DNA of 64,000 bases, from assembly GCA_035552395.1 (NCBI GenBank), contig DASZLL010000106.1:5731-69730 (forward strand), read 5' to 3'. A model generated the notes under the pieces. It saw nothing but the letters and a program-made list of their open reading frames with translations, made no database searches and had not been told where the DNA came from. Within the stretch, counting starts at the first letter, position 1; each line of letters opens with the position of its first letter. The DNA is from Bog-473 sp035552395. Lineage in GTDB: Bacteria > Actinomycetota > Acidimicrobiia > Acidimicrobiales > RAAP-2. Shown in pieces: positions 15,731 through 24,089 of this stretch. The position numbers were made by a program, and so were the translations under genes.

Positions 15731-17196
15731 GAGGCCTGGGGAGCGCCGTAGATCGACTTGTACTCGAGGTAGCCCTCGAGCCCGACCGGGCCGTACTCGC
15801 GCCCGATGCCGCTGTGCTTGTAGCCGCCGAAGGGCGACCACAGGTCGGGGCCGAACCCGTTGATGCCGACCATGCCGGTCCGGATGCGCCGGGCGATGTC
15901 GGCGGCGTGGACGCGGTCCTTGGACCACACGGACCCGGCCAAGCCGAAGGGGGAGGCGTTGGCCAGACGCACAGCGTCCTCTTCGTCGTCATAGGGGATC
16001 ACGCAGACGACCGGCCCGAAGACCTCCTCGCGTGCCACGGTCATTTCGTTGTGCACGTCCGCCAGCAGAGTCGGTGCGACGTACCAGCCGGGCACGTCCG
16101 CGGCGCCGGCCGGGCGCGCCGTGCCACCGGCGACGGTCCGGGCGCCTTCGCTCTCGGCCTGGCGCAGGTAATCGAGGACCCGCTCCTGCTGGCGGCGCGC
16201 CACGAGGGGACCGACGTAGGTGGTCGGATCGGACGGGTCGCCGACCACGATCTCCTCGACCATGGCGGCCAGCGCATCCACCATCTCGCCGTAGTGCTCG
16301 CGGGGCGCGAGGACGCGTGTCTGGGCCACGCAGGCCTGCCCGCTGTTGAGGAACGACGCGAACTTCAGCCCCTCGGCCGTGCGGCCGGGGTCCGCGTCGG
16401 CCAGCACGACGGCGGCGGATTTTCCTCCGAGCTCCAGGCTGCATCGGGCCAGCCGTTCCCCGCAGAGGCCGGCGATGCGGCGGCCGACGGCGCTGCTGCC
16501 GGTGAAAGCGACCTTGTCCACGTCGGGGTGGCGCACCAGGTGCTCACCCGCCTCACGCCCGCCGACGAGGATGCTGACGACACCTGGCGGGAGCCCGGCC
16601 TCGTGAATGATCTCGGCGAGGAGGAGCGCGTCGAGCGGCGACTCGGCCGCGGCCTTCAAGACGATGGTGCAGCCGGCGAGGAGGGCCGGCGCCAACTTCG
16701 GCATGATCACGAGCTGGGGCACATTCCACGGCGTAATGGCGCCGACGACGCCGACCGGCTCGCGGCGGACCAGTGCGCCGGCGTTGTGGCCGGACCCGGG
16801 TTGTTCCCATTCGATGGTGTCGGCCGCATCGAGGAAGGTGGCCAACATGGCCGCCCCACCGGGGCCCTGGGCCAGCTCAGCGAACCAGCGGGGCGAGCCC
16901 ATCTCGGCGATGACGGTCTCGGTCATCTGCCCGATTCGCGCCCTGTAGGCGTCGAGGATGCGCCGGACCGCGGCGGCGCGCTCTTGGGGCGGGAGGTGCG
17001 GCCACGGCGACCGATCGAACGCTCGGCGGGCCAGGGCCACGGCGCGGTCGACGTCGATCTCGCTGGCGCAGGGGGTGAAGCCGATGACCTCTGCGCTGTG
17101 GGGGGAGGTGACCTCGACCCGCTCGCTCGTGGCGGCCGGGAGCCACTCCCCGCCGAAGTAGAGGCTGTCGTACTCGGTCCGTACTGCGCTGGTCAC
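15727..17196 (-). CDS. Aldehyde dehydrogenase family protein
   Basis: 489 aa. The GTG at 17196 is chosen because AGGAG sits 6 nt upstream and the family N-terminus (YFGGEWLPA) follows about 12 residues in. Visible motifs: ITPWNVPQ (oxyanion Asn), FTGSSAVGRRI (NAD binding), LELGGKSAAVV (general-base Glu), NSGQACVAQTRV (catalytic Cys) and EEVFGPVVCVIPY. It oxidises an aldehyde to the acid with NAD(P). It is divergent from the P450 gene across only 40 nt and coupled to the unknown 383-aa protein downstream, suggesting oxidation of an alcohol/aldehyde made by the P450. Confidence 0.93.
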   Translation of the reverse strand: MTSAVRTEYDSLYFGGEWLPAATSERVEVTSPHSAEVIGFTPCASEIDVDRAVALARRAFDRSPWPHLPPQERAAAVRRILDAYRARIGQMTETVIAEMGSPRWFAELAQGPGGAAMLATFLDAADTIEWEQPGSGHNAGALVRREPVGVVGAITPWNVPQLVIMPKLAPALLAGCTIVLKAAAESPLDALLLAEIIHEAGLPPGVVSILVGGREAGEHLVRHPDVDKVAFTGSSAVGRRIAGLCGERLARCSLELGGKSAAVVLADADPGRTAEGLKFASFLNSGQACVAQTRVLAPREHYGEMVDALAAMVEEIVVGDPSDPTTYVGPLVARRQQERVLDYLRQAESEGARTVAGGTARPAGAADVPGWYVAPTLLADVHNEMTVAREEVFGPVVCVIPYDDEEDAVRLANASPFGLAGSVWSKDRVHAADIARRIRTGMVGINGFGPDLWSPFGGYKHSGIGREYGPVGLEGYLEYKSIYGAPQAS

Positions 17197-17236
17197 GGCG
17201 ACTCCTTGTGGCGGTGCAGCACAGTACGCTCGCACC

Positions 17237-18424
17237 GTGGTAGCCGACCAGCGCGTTGATCCGCGGGACGCCGCGTTCTTCGCTCGAGGGGACTACTACG
17301 AGATCCTGGCGACGCTGCGGGCGGAGGACCCGGTGCACGAGTGCGGGCCGGGCTTCTGGGCGGTGTCGCGCTACGAGGACATCCGGGACCTCAGCCGCGA
17401 CCCCGCGCACTTCTGCTCGGGCCAGGGGGCCCTCGTCAACGACCCCATCCGGGCTTCGGGGACGCCGATGCTCAGCCGCTCGATCCTGCACATGGACCCG
17501 CCCGAGCATGCCGTCTTCCGCAAGCTGGTGAACCGCCAGTTCACGCCGCGCGCGCTGTCGGGGCTCGAGGAGTCGATCCGCAAGAGCGCCTCGAGTCTGC
17601 TCGACGCCGCCGACGCCGGTTCGGAGATCGACTTCGTGGCCGAGCTGGCCGCGCCCTTCCCGCTGTCGGTGATTGCCGAACTGCTCGGGATCGACGAAGC
17701 GGATCGCTCGGACTTTCGCCGGTGGTCGGATGCGGCGATTGAGTCACCGGACCTTCCGCCCGAAAAGACGATGGTCGCGCTCGGCGAGCTCTCCGCTTTC
17801 ATCATGGAGCACATCCGGGTCAAGCGGGACCGGCCGGGCCCGGACCTGGTCTCACTTCTTGTCGGCAGCGAGGTCGACGGCATGCCGCTTAGCAAAGAGG
17901 AGTTGTTCATGTTCCTCCTCACGCTGCTGGTCGCGGGCAACGAGACGACGCGCACGCTGGTGTCGGGGAGCGCAATCGTGCTGTCCGAACACCCGGATCA
18001 GCGCGCCGCCCTGGTCGCCGGCCCATCGTTGCTCCCAGGCGCGGTGGAGGAGTGCCTGCGCTGGGTGACACCCGTCCACGCCTTCTGCCGGACCGCGACC
18101 GAGGACACCGTGGTCGCAGGTACGCAGGTGCTGTCGGGTGACTACCTCTGCATGCTCTATGCCTCGGCCAACCGGGACGAGCGTGTCTTCGGACCGGATG
18201 CGGCGCAGTTCGACGTCCGCCGCCAGGTGATCCCGGTCCACCTCGCGTTCGGCTTCGGCGAGCACGTCTGCCTCGGTGCCAGCCTGGCCCGGCTCGAGGC
18301 GAGGGTGTTCTTCGAGGAATTGTTGGTGCGCTTTCCGGAGTACGCGGTCAGCGGGCCCGTCGAGCGGGTGCTCTCCACGACCGTGAGCGGGATCCGGTCG
18401 TTGCCGGTGGTGCTGGCGCCGTAG
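17237..18424 (+). CDS. Cytochrome P450
   Basis: 395 aa, GTG start, soluble bacterial P450. The I-helix motif AGNETT is at 233-238, the K-helix ExxR is E272-C-L-R275, and the haem loop FGFGEHVCLG is at 338-347 with C345 as the axial ligand. HMDPPEHAVFRKLVNRQFTPRAL is the typical B/C-region of actinobacterial CYPs that hydroxylate steroids, terpenes or alkyl chains. It needs a ferredoxin and reductase, and neither is in the window. Together with the divergent aldehyde dehydrogenase it fits a degradative pathway; the substrate is unknown. Confidence 0.95.
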   Translation: MVADQRVDPRDAAFFARGDYYEILATLRAEDPVHECGPGFWAVSRYEDIRDLSRDPAHFCSGQGALVNDPIRASGTPMLSRSILHMDPPEHAVFRKLVNRQFTPRALSGLEESIRKSASSLLDAADAGSEIDFVAELAAPFPLSVIAELLGIDEADRSDFRRWSDAAIESPDLPPEKTMVALGELSAFIMEHIRVKRDRPGPDLVSLLVGSEVDGMPLSKEELFMFLLTLLVAGNETTRTLVSGSAIVLSEHPDQRAALVAGPSLLPGAVEECLRWVTPVHAFCRTATEDTVVAGTQVLSGDYLCMLYASANRDERVFGPDAAQFDVRRQVIPVHLAFGFGEHVCLGASLARLEARVFFEELLVRFPEYAVSGPVERVLSTTVSGIRSLPVVLAP

Positions 18425-18472
18425 GGCGCCCGCGCCGTCGCCGCAGGGCGCCGTGCCGAAGACGCGTTGGTC

Positions 18473-19576
18473 CTAGCCGTCCGACGTCTGGTTCGCCGCC
18501 AGCGACGCGACCGGGCCTGTCGTCTGGTGCCGGGTGGGCGCGGTGCCTTGGAGCACGGCTTCGCGGAGGTCGCCGAGTAGCGATTCGACCGCAGCGGGGT
18601 CTGCACTCAGGCGAAGGCGTCCGTCGTGGCGCTCGGAGTGGACGAGCCCGCTCTGGCGCAGCACCTTGACGTGCATGCTCACGGTGGGTTGGGCCAGCCG
18701 GAACAGGGTGGCCAGCTCGCCGACGCTGCTCGGAGCTGAAGCCAGAGAGTGCAGGATGGCGAGGCGGGTGGGGTCCGCGACGGCCTTGAGGCGTCGCGCC
18801 ACCGATTCGGTCCGCGCCCGGGCCCCGGCATCGCCCGGCCCCACGCCGATTCCGATCAATACGAGGTCAGGGAAGTCGAGGTAGAGACTCGAACCAAAGA
18901 AGAGGCAAGGGATGAAGGCGATCGGCTTGCCCCCCGCGACGTCCGCAGAGATCTGAGGGAAGCGGTCCCGGAAGATGTCACAACCCGGAGTTACAAGTAC
19001 ATCGAGTGACATCCCCTTCTCGTACTGCGCGTAGAAATGCCGGCCGGCCTCCTCGATAATCGGCAGCGACTGTTGCCACATCTCGTTGACGGGTGCCCAG
19101 ACTTCCTGGAGCAGAGCGAGGTACGAGCGCACCAGGGCGGGCGACTCCTTGAGGCGACGGAAGCGGTCGGAAAAGATCACGAGATCCTCGGGGCTCTCCG
19201 ACGCCACGTCGAGATCGCGTGGCACCGTGGCGATGGCCCGCTCGAGCGCCTCCCAGAGGACGTCGGGATCGGTGGCGTAGAGGGCACCCGAGTAGTGGGC
19301 AAGGATGTGCATCTCGGTGAACGACGTTTCGCCGCCAGCCTCATCCCAGAACGTGCGGACGCGTACGGCCAGGTCTTCGCGGTCGTCAAACACCATGGCC
19401 GCGCCGCCGCACATGCTGGCGGGCGGAGGGTTGGGGTTGACCTGCTCGAGATAACACGACCGCACCGAGGGGCTCGCTGCGGTCAGCAGGAGCCACGACA
19501 GATCGCTGGCGAGCGACGGTGCCGCAATGACTGACCGAGGAACCGCCGAGCTCTGTTGGCCGCTGAGAATAGGCAT
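18473..19576 (-). CDS. ArsR-type winged-helix regulator with long N-terminal domain
   Basis: 367 aa. The C-terminal part (about residues 254-338) is an ArsR winged helix: RLKAVADPTRLAILHSLASAPSSVGELATLFRLAQPTVSMHVKVLRQSGLV. The roughly 250 residues before it are not the usual short ArsR N-terminus; they look like a ligand-sensing domain of the kind found on larger actinobacterial ArsR proteins. The gene has a consensus promoter placed so that transcription would begin at the ATG (see 19583-19611), and an inverted repeat overlaps that point, suggesting autorepression. It is convergent with P450 and likely controls this catabolic region. Confidence 0.8.
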   Translation of the reverse strand: MPILSGQQSSAVPRSVIAAPSLASDLSWLLLTAASPSVRSCYLEQVNPNPPPASMCGGAAMVFDDREDLAVRVRTFWDEAGGETSFTEMHILAHYSGALYATDPDVLWEALERAIATVPRDLDVASESPEDLVIFSDRFRRLKESPALVRSYLALLQEVWAPVNEMWQQSLPIIEEAGRHFYAQYEKGMSLDVLVTPGCDIFRDRFPQISADVAGGKPIAFIPCLFFGSSLYLDFPDLVLIGIGVGPGDAGARARTESVARRLKAVADPTRLAILHSLASAPSSVGELATLFRLAQPTVSMHVKVLRQSGLVHSERHDGRLRLSADPAAVESLLGDLREAVLQGTAPTRHQTTGPVASLAANQTSDG

Positions 19577-19611
19577 AGACCTATATTAAGATATTCTTGA
19601 TTTGTTGTCAA
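19569..19611 (-). promoter_or_regulatory. Leaderless consensus promoter and operator of the ArsR gene
   Basis: On the minus strand TTGACA (19611-19606), a 17-nt spacer and TAATAT (19588-19583) form a near-perfect sigma-70-type promoter. The A of the ATG (19576) lies 7 nt past the -10 box, so the message would be leaderless. An inverted repeat, ATAGG (19569-19573) and CCTAT (19580-19584), straddles the start codon and abuts the -10, where a bound ArsR dimer would block initiation. The AT-rich segment stands out from its GC-rich surroundings. Confidence 0.65.
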
Positions 19612-19692
19612 TCTTCCATTAGGCTGCTGTTGTCCAAAGAGGACGATGAGGCGTCTGCCCGGGAGCGGAATGAGGACAAGCGAGGTGCACTC

Positions 19693-19944
19693 ATGATCCA
19701 GGCCCGGGGGGTCGAATTCCTGGTGGAACAGCATCGACAGGAGCTGTTGAGCCAAGCCGGCTCACGGTCGTCCCGCCGTCCCGCTCCGTCAGTGGGCCAG
19801 TCCAGCGCGACGCAGCGGTCGGCCGCCGGCATCCCGGTTACCGGCGGCCGAGCGATGCGCCGGGCCGTTGCTCCGCGCGTGGGGTCCTGGCTCATTGCCT
19901 TCGGCACCAGGCTCGGGGGGGCCACGATGCGCACGTCGAGCTGA
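19693..19944 (+). CDS. Small hypothetical protein, basic C-terminal half
   Basis: 83 aa. The ATG at 19693 has GAGGTG 7 nt upstream. An N-terminal helix (ARGVEFLVEQHRQELLSQA) is followed by a flexible Arg/Ser/Pro region and a C-terminal amphipathic segment (APRVGSWLIAFGTRLGGA). Small actinobacterial proteins of this layout, with an LRxEAEQxRL-like helix then RVGRxLIxLGxRL, are common and uncharacterised. It lies between the ArsR and sulfatase genes. No function assigned; it could be a spurious frame. Confidence 0.5.
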   Translation: MIQARGVEFLVEQHRQELLSQAGSRSSRRPAPSVGQSSATQRSAAGIPVTGGRAMRRAVAPRVGSWLIAFGTRLGGATMRTSS

Positions 19945-20032
19945 GGTCCCACGGGCGGCCCCCGGACGTCAGACCCGCCGACCCGGCGTGGTCTCGTGGC
20001 TATGGCGTCACGCCATCGACAAGAGTGGCGCG

Positions 20033-21586
20033 GTGCCGGCCCCCCGCAACGTGCTCTTCATCACGCTCGACCAGTGGCGCGGTGACTGTCTCTCTGCGCT
20101 CGATCACCCGGTCCTCGAGACGCCGGCCCTGGACGCGCTCGCCTCCCGCGGCGTGTTGTTCGCCAACCACTGGGCCAACGCCGCGCCGTGTGGGCCGTCG
20201 CGCGCCTGCCTGTACACGGGGACGTACCTGCACCGAAATCGCTCCATCCTGAACGGCACCCCCCTCGACGCGCGGTTCACCAACGTCGCGTTGGTGGCGC
20301 GGGACCTGGGTTACGACCCGGTCCTCTTCGGGTACACGGACACTTCGGTCGATCCGCGGACGGTGCCGCCGGGAGACCCCCGGCTGTTCAGCTACGAGGG
20401 CGTCCTGCCGGGCTTCCGGGACCTCGTCGTGGATCCATGGGAACAGGGGAGCCCGGCGTGGGGTCGCTGGCTGGCGACGCACGGGGTGGAAGTTCCGCCC
20501 AATCCCCACGAACTGTACGAGCCGATCGAAGGGTTCCCCGGCGCCGACACGCACGGCTCGACGTGGGCGCCAGCGCGTTTCCCGCCGGAGCTCTCGCAAA
20601 CGACCTTCATCCGCGGCGAGGTCGTCGACTGGCTGGAACACCACGGTGACGCGCCCTTCTTCGTCCACGCTTCCTTCATCCGCCCGCATCCGCCGCGGCG
20701 AAACCCGATCGGCTACCACGATCTGTACGCAGCCGAGTCCATTGGGCGATTCGCCGGCTGCGAGCGGCGAGAGGACGAGGCGGCCATCCACTCGCTTGCG
20801 GCGCTGGCCATGGGTATACCCGACGTCGGCGCTCCTGAGGACGAGCGGGAACGCCGACAGGTGCGAGCGACCTACTACGGCGCGCAGCGCGAGGTGGACG
20901 ACGGCCTGGCGCCGCTCTTCGAGTACCTCGACGAGAGCGGACTGGCCGAATCCACCATGGTCGTTGTCACCAGCGACCACGGCGAGATGGGTGGTGACCA
21001 CTGGCTGCTCGAAAAGCTCGGCTACTGGGACGAGAGCTACCACGTTCCATTGATCGTGGTGGACCCCCGGTCCGAGGCGGATCGAGGCCGCGGCGGCGTG
21101 GTCGATGCGGTGACCGAGTCGGTCGATGTGTTGCCAACGATTTGCGAATTCCTCGAAGCGGACGTGCCGCTGCAGGCGGACGGTTGGTCCCTGGCGCCGT
21201 TCCTCCGCGCGGAGCCCGCACCGGCGCACTGGCGCGACACGGCTCACTTCGAGTGGAGCTTCTCCGATCCGGCCAATCAGCTGGCGGAGACGGCATTGGG
21301 GATACCCATGAGCCACTGCGCCCTCGAGGTTGGGCGCGGCCCCCGCTACAAGTACGTACAGTTCGCGGCGGCGTCGGACCTGTTGCCCCCTCTGCTCTTC
21401 GATCTGTCCGAGGATCCGGGCCAGACCCGCAACTTGTTGGCGGAGGGACGGGGCGGACACGAAGTGGCCTGGCAATGCGCGCAGGAGCTCGTGCGGTGGC
21501 ACATGCGCACGGCCGAGCGGACGCTGAGCGGCAGCTTGCTGCACGCCGAGCGGGGCTTCGTCGAGACCCGCGATACCTGGCGCTAG
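20033..21586 (+). CDS. Sulfatase (formylglycine-dependent)
   Basis: 517 aa from the GTG at 20033, since sulfatases begin directly before NVLFITLDQWRGD (metal ligands). The sulfatase signature CGPSRACLYTGTY carries C53 in C-x-P-S-R, the site converted to formylglycine. SDHGEMGGDHWLLEKLGYWDESYHVPLI holds the second set of metal and substrate residues. There is no signal peptide, so it is cytoplasmic. It hydrolyses a sulfate ester or related phosphonate ester; its closest look-alikes include actinobacterial choline-sulfatase/arylsulfatase-type enzymes. The formylglycine-generating enzyme is not in the window unless the EgtB-type fold protein is mistaken for it. Confidence 0.9.
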   Translation: MPAPRNVLFITLDQWRGDCLSALDHPVLETPALDALASRGVLFANHWANAAPCGPSRACLYTGTYLHRNRSILNGTPLDARFTNVALVARDLGYDPVLFGYTDTSVDPRTVPPGDPRLFSYEGVLPGFRDLVVDPWEQGSPAWGRWLATHGVEVPPNPHELYEPIEGFPGADTHGSTWAPARFPPELSQTTFIRGEVVDWLEHHGDAPFFVHASFIRPHPPRRNPIGYHDLYAAESIGRFAGCERREDEAAIHSLAALAMGIPDVGAPEDERERRQVRATYYGAQREVDDGLAPLFEYLDESGLAESTMVVVTSDHGEMGGDHWLLEKLGYWDESYHVPLIVVDPRSEADRGRGGVVDAVTESVDVLPTICEFLEADVPLQADGWSLAPFLRAEPAPAHWRDTAHFEWSFSDPANQLAETALGIPMSHCALEVGRGPRYKYVQFAAASDLLPPLLFDLSEDPGQTRNLLAEGRGGHEVAWQCAQELVRWHMRTAERTLSGSLLHAERGFVETRDTWR

Positions 21587-21661
21587 TTCGGGCCGCGGCC
21601 GCCGGTCCTCACTCGGGCGGTGTGAAATGCTGACCCCTGCTCACCAGGAGGAGGCAAGGAC

Positions 21662-22540
21662 GTGCCTGACATGCAGGGAAGGATGATCGTCGTTACGGGC
21701 GGCAATTCCGGTATCGGCCTCGAGACGGCGCAGGCGCTGGCGGGGATGGGGGCACGAGTGATCGTGACGGCCCGGAATGCCGACAAGGGCCGAGCGGCCG
21801 TGGCGCGAATGGTGGAGCGCCTCGACGGCCAGCCCCAGGTCCAGCTCGTCGTGTTCGACCTGTCCGACCTGTCGTCGGTGCGGCGGGGAGCCGAGGAGAT
21901 CCTGGAGCAAGCGCCCCGGCTCGACGTGCTGATCAACAACGCCGGCGTCGTGCTGACCGAGCGGCACGTGACCGTCGACGGGTACGAGGCGACGTTTGCC
22001 ACCAATCACCTGGGGCCGTTTCTGCTGACCAATCTGTTGCTCGATCGCCTTCGGGAGTCCGCGCCATCGCGCATTGTCAACGTCGCGTCGACCGCGCACA
22101 ACGCGGCGCGCAAAGGAATCCCGTTCGACGATCTGCAGTCGAGCCGCCGCTACCGCGGCATGCGGGTCTACGGCGAATCGAAGCTGGCCAACATCTTGTT
22201 CACCCTGGAGTTGTCACGCCGGCTTGCCGGCAGTGGTGTCACAGCGACCGCACTGCACCCCGGGACGGTGCGCACCGGGTACGGGGCCGATGGCGACGCG
22301 CGGGGCCTGCTGGCTTTCGGGCTCAAAATCAGCCGGCCCTTTTTCCTCTCACCGGAGAAGGGCGCGCGCACGTCGATCTATCTCGCGTCGTCCCCCGAAG
22401 TTGCGGGGGTCACGGGGCAGTACTTCGTCAAGTGCAAGCCGGCCAAGCCCCGCCGTTGGGCGCAGGATCCCGAAGCCGCCCAGCGCCTCTGGCAGGTGAG
22501 CGAAGAGCTGGTCGGCCTTGCCGAACCGGCTCAGGGCTGA
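21662..22540 (+). CDS. SDR oxidoreductase, retinol-dehydrogenase-like
   Basis: 292 aa, GTG start with AGGAGG upstream. TGGNSGIG is the cofactor motif, NNAG and FATNHLGPFLLTNLLL are typical of the retinol dehydrogenase/WW-oxidoreductase-like SDR subgroup, and Y-G-E-S-K is the catalytic pair preceded by a Ser in NVASTAH. It probably oxidises or reduces a lipophilic alcohol/ketone. It is the first of four genes (to 24580) with short gaps or overlaps, so likely an operon serving the same catabolic route as P450. Confidence 0.88.
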   Translation: MPDMQGRMIVVTGGNSGIGLETAQALAGMGARVIVTARNADKGRAAVARMVERLDGQPQVQLVVFDLSDLSSVRRGAEEILEQAPRLDVLINNAGVVLTERHVTVDGYEATFATNHLGPFLLTNLLLDRLRESAPSRIVNVASTAHNAARKGIPFDDLQSSRRYRGMRVYGESKLANILFTLELSRRLAGSGVTATALHPGTVRTGYGADGDARGLLAFGLKISRPFFLSPEKGARTSIYLASSPEVAGVTGQYFVKCKPAKPRRWAQDPEAAQRLWQVSEELVGLAEPAQG

Positions 22541-22543
22541 GCG

Positions 22544-23335
22544 GTGCGGGTTCTCGTCACGGGTGCGGCCCGGGCCATCGGCCGCGCCACGGTGGAGGTG
22601 CTGGCGCAGCGGGGGCACGAGGTGGTGGCCACGGCGCGAGAGGTGGCCCAGTTGGAAGGTGTGCCGGCCAAGTTGGTCCTGCCGCTCGACGTCCGCGACA
22701 CCGAGTCGGTGCGCGCTGCGGTGGCACAGGCCGGCGAGTTGGATGCGGTGGTCAACAATGCCGCGTTGACCGGCTACGGTCCCCTCGAGACCTATCCGCT
22801 GGAGCGCTTTGCTCAGGTCCTTGACGTCAACACTCTCGGCCCACTCCGAGTTGCCCAGGCGGTCCTGGCCAGCTGGCGGGAGCGCGGCCACGGCGTACTG
22901 GTGAACATCAGCTCGGTCCAGGGCAGGATCGGGACGCCGCTGGAAGGGCCGTACGCCGCGTCGAAGCACGCGCTCGAGGCGATGTCCGAGTCGATGCACT
23001 TCGAACTCGGCCACTTCGGGATCCGCGTCGTAATCGTCGAACCGGGGTACATCGCGCCCGGCATGAAGCACGACGACGCCGATCATCTCGGCCCCGCGGC
23101 GTACGCCGAGCTGCGCGCACAGTGGGGAAGCACCATGAGCACGCTGGTCGGCCCCGAGGGACGCCCGGGGCCCGAGACCGTCGCGTTGGCGGTGGCCGAT
23201 GCGATCGATGACCCCGATACGCCGCTCCGGGTCGAGGTCGGCAAGGACGCCGCGATGGTGCTCGAGCTCCGACGGAACCTGCGCGACGACGAGTTCGAGG
23301 CGACGATGCGCGAGGCTCTCGAGCTGACCTGGTGA
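22544..23335 (+). CDS. SDR oxidoreductase
   Basis: 263 aa, GTG start only 3 nt after the previous stop. The cofactor motif TGAARAIG, NNAALTGYG, the catalytic Ser in ISSVQG, and Y-A-A-S-K are all present; the long C-terminal tail (GPETVALAVADAIDDPDTPLRVEVG) is typical of the SDR subgroup that includes 17-beta-hydroxysteroid-like and YdfG-like enzymes. The substrate is unknown. Co-transcribed with the flanking SDR and EthD-like genes. Confidence 0.87.
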   Translation: MRVLVTGAARAIGRATVEVLAQRGHEVVATAREVAQLEGVPAKLVLPLDVRDTESVRAAVAQAGELDAVVNNAALTGYGPLETYPLERFAQVLDVNTLGPLRVAQAVLASWRERGHGVLVNISSVQGRIGTPLEGPYAASKHALEAMSESMHFELGHFGIRVVIVEPGYIAPGMKHDDADHLGPAAYAELRAQWGSTMSTLVGPEGRPGPETVALAVADAIDDPDTPLRVEVGKDAAMVLELRRNLRDDEFEATMREALELTW

Positions 23336-23366
23336 CGGGGCGCCTGAGCGAACGGAACGAGGTGCC

Positions 23367-24089
23367 GTGGAGAAGCTGATGTACCTCATGTGGCCCGACG
23401 CGGCACGCAGCCGGTCCGAGGTCGCCGAGACCGTGCTGGGGGACGTGGCCACGGCGTTGCTCGACCTCGGCCCCCTTCGGCTGAGTATGGACGTGCGCGA
23501 CTCCGAGAGCGACATCCCGGCGCCCGTCCCCACCCCAGAAGGCGAATGGCCCGCCGACGCGGTGGTCTCGTTGTGGCTGGACGCCGTCGATCGCCGCGCA
23601 CCGTACGAAGAGGTGCTGGCAGCTGCGTCGGCCCGGCTTGCCGGGTATTCGGTGGTGGAGTCGTTGTACCGCGACTACGGGGGCAACCAGTGGTCGGTGC
23701 CGCGGTACTGGCCCGATGGCGTTCGGTCGCCGGGCGTCCTCACCGTCGCCATGCTCGAACAGCACCCCGACCAGTCGCTAGAGGAGTGGATGGCGCGCTG
23801 GCACGCCCGTATCTCGCCCATCACCGAGGCGATCCAGCCGCGTATGCGGTACGTGCGCAATGCGGTGTTTCGTCCCCTCACCAAAGGCGCTCCGCCGTTT
23901 CGGGGCATCGTGGAGGAGTCGTGGCCATCGCTGGAGCACGTGACCGACCCGATGCTGTTCTACTGCGCAGAGGGAGATCCCGACCGCATGAACGCCCATG
24001 TCACCCAGATGATCGAGGAGATCAGCGCTTTCGTCGACCTGAGTACGCTGCGCAGTGTCACCATGAGCGAATGGATTCTGAAGTCGTGA
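23367..24089 (+). CDS. EthD-like dimeric alpha/beta-barrel protein
   Basis: 240 aa, GTG start. It begins MEKLMYLMWPD, as in actinobacterial EthD-domain proteins (MEKLxYxLW), and contains the weak repeat of two ferredoxin-like halves: residues about 1-110 and 125-235, the latter with SLEEWMARWHARISPITEAIQPRMRYVRNAV, matching the EthD pattern F..yW...H.......p....Y..n.v. EthD-type proteins accompany P450 and other oxidative catabolic genes. A catalytic role is not established. It is coupled to the NTF2-like gene by a GTGA overlap. Confidence 0.65.
   Translation: MEKLMYLMWPDAARSRSEVAETVLGDVATALLDLGPLRLSMDVRDSESDIPAPVPTPEGEWPADAVVSLWLDAVDRRAPYEEVLAAASARLAGYSVVESLYRDYGGNQWSVPRYWPDGVRSPGVLTVAMLEQHPDQSLEEWMARWHARISPITEAIQPRMRYVRNAVFRPLTKGAPPFRGIVEESWPSLEHVTDPMLFYCAEGDPDRMNAHVTQMIEEISAFVDLSTLRSVTMSEWILKS

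Noticed and set aside
18425..18472. GGGCGCC repeats between P450 and ArsR genes considered as a terminator
   Set aside because: Arms do not form a stable stem followed by a T-tract.
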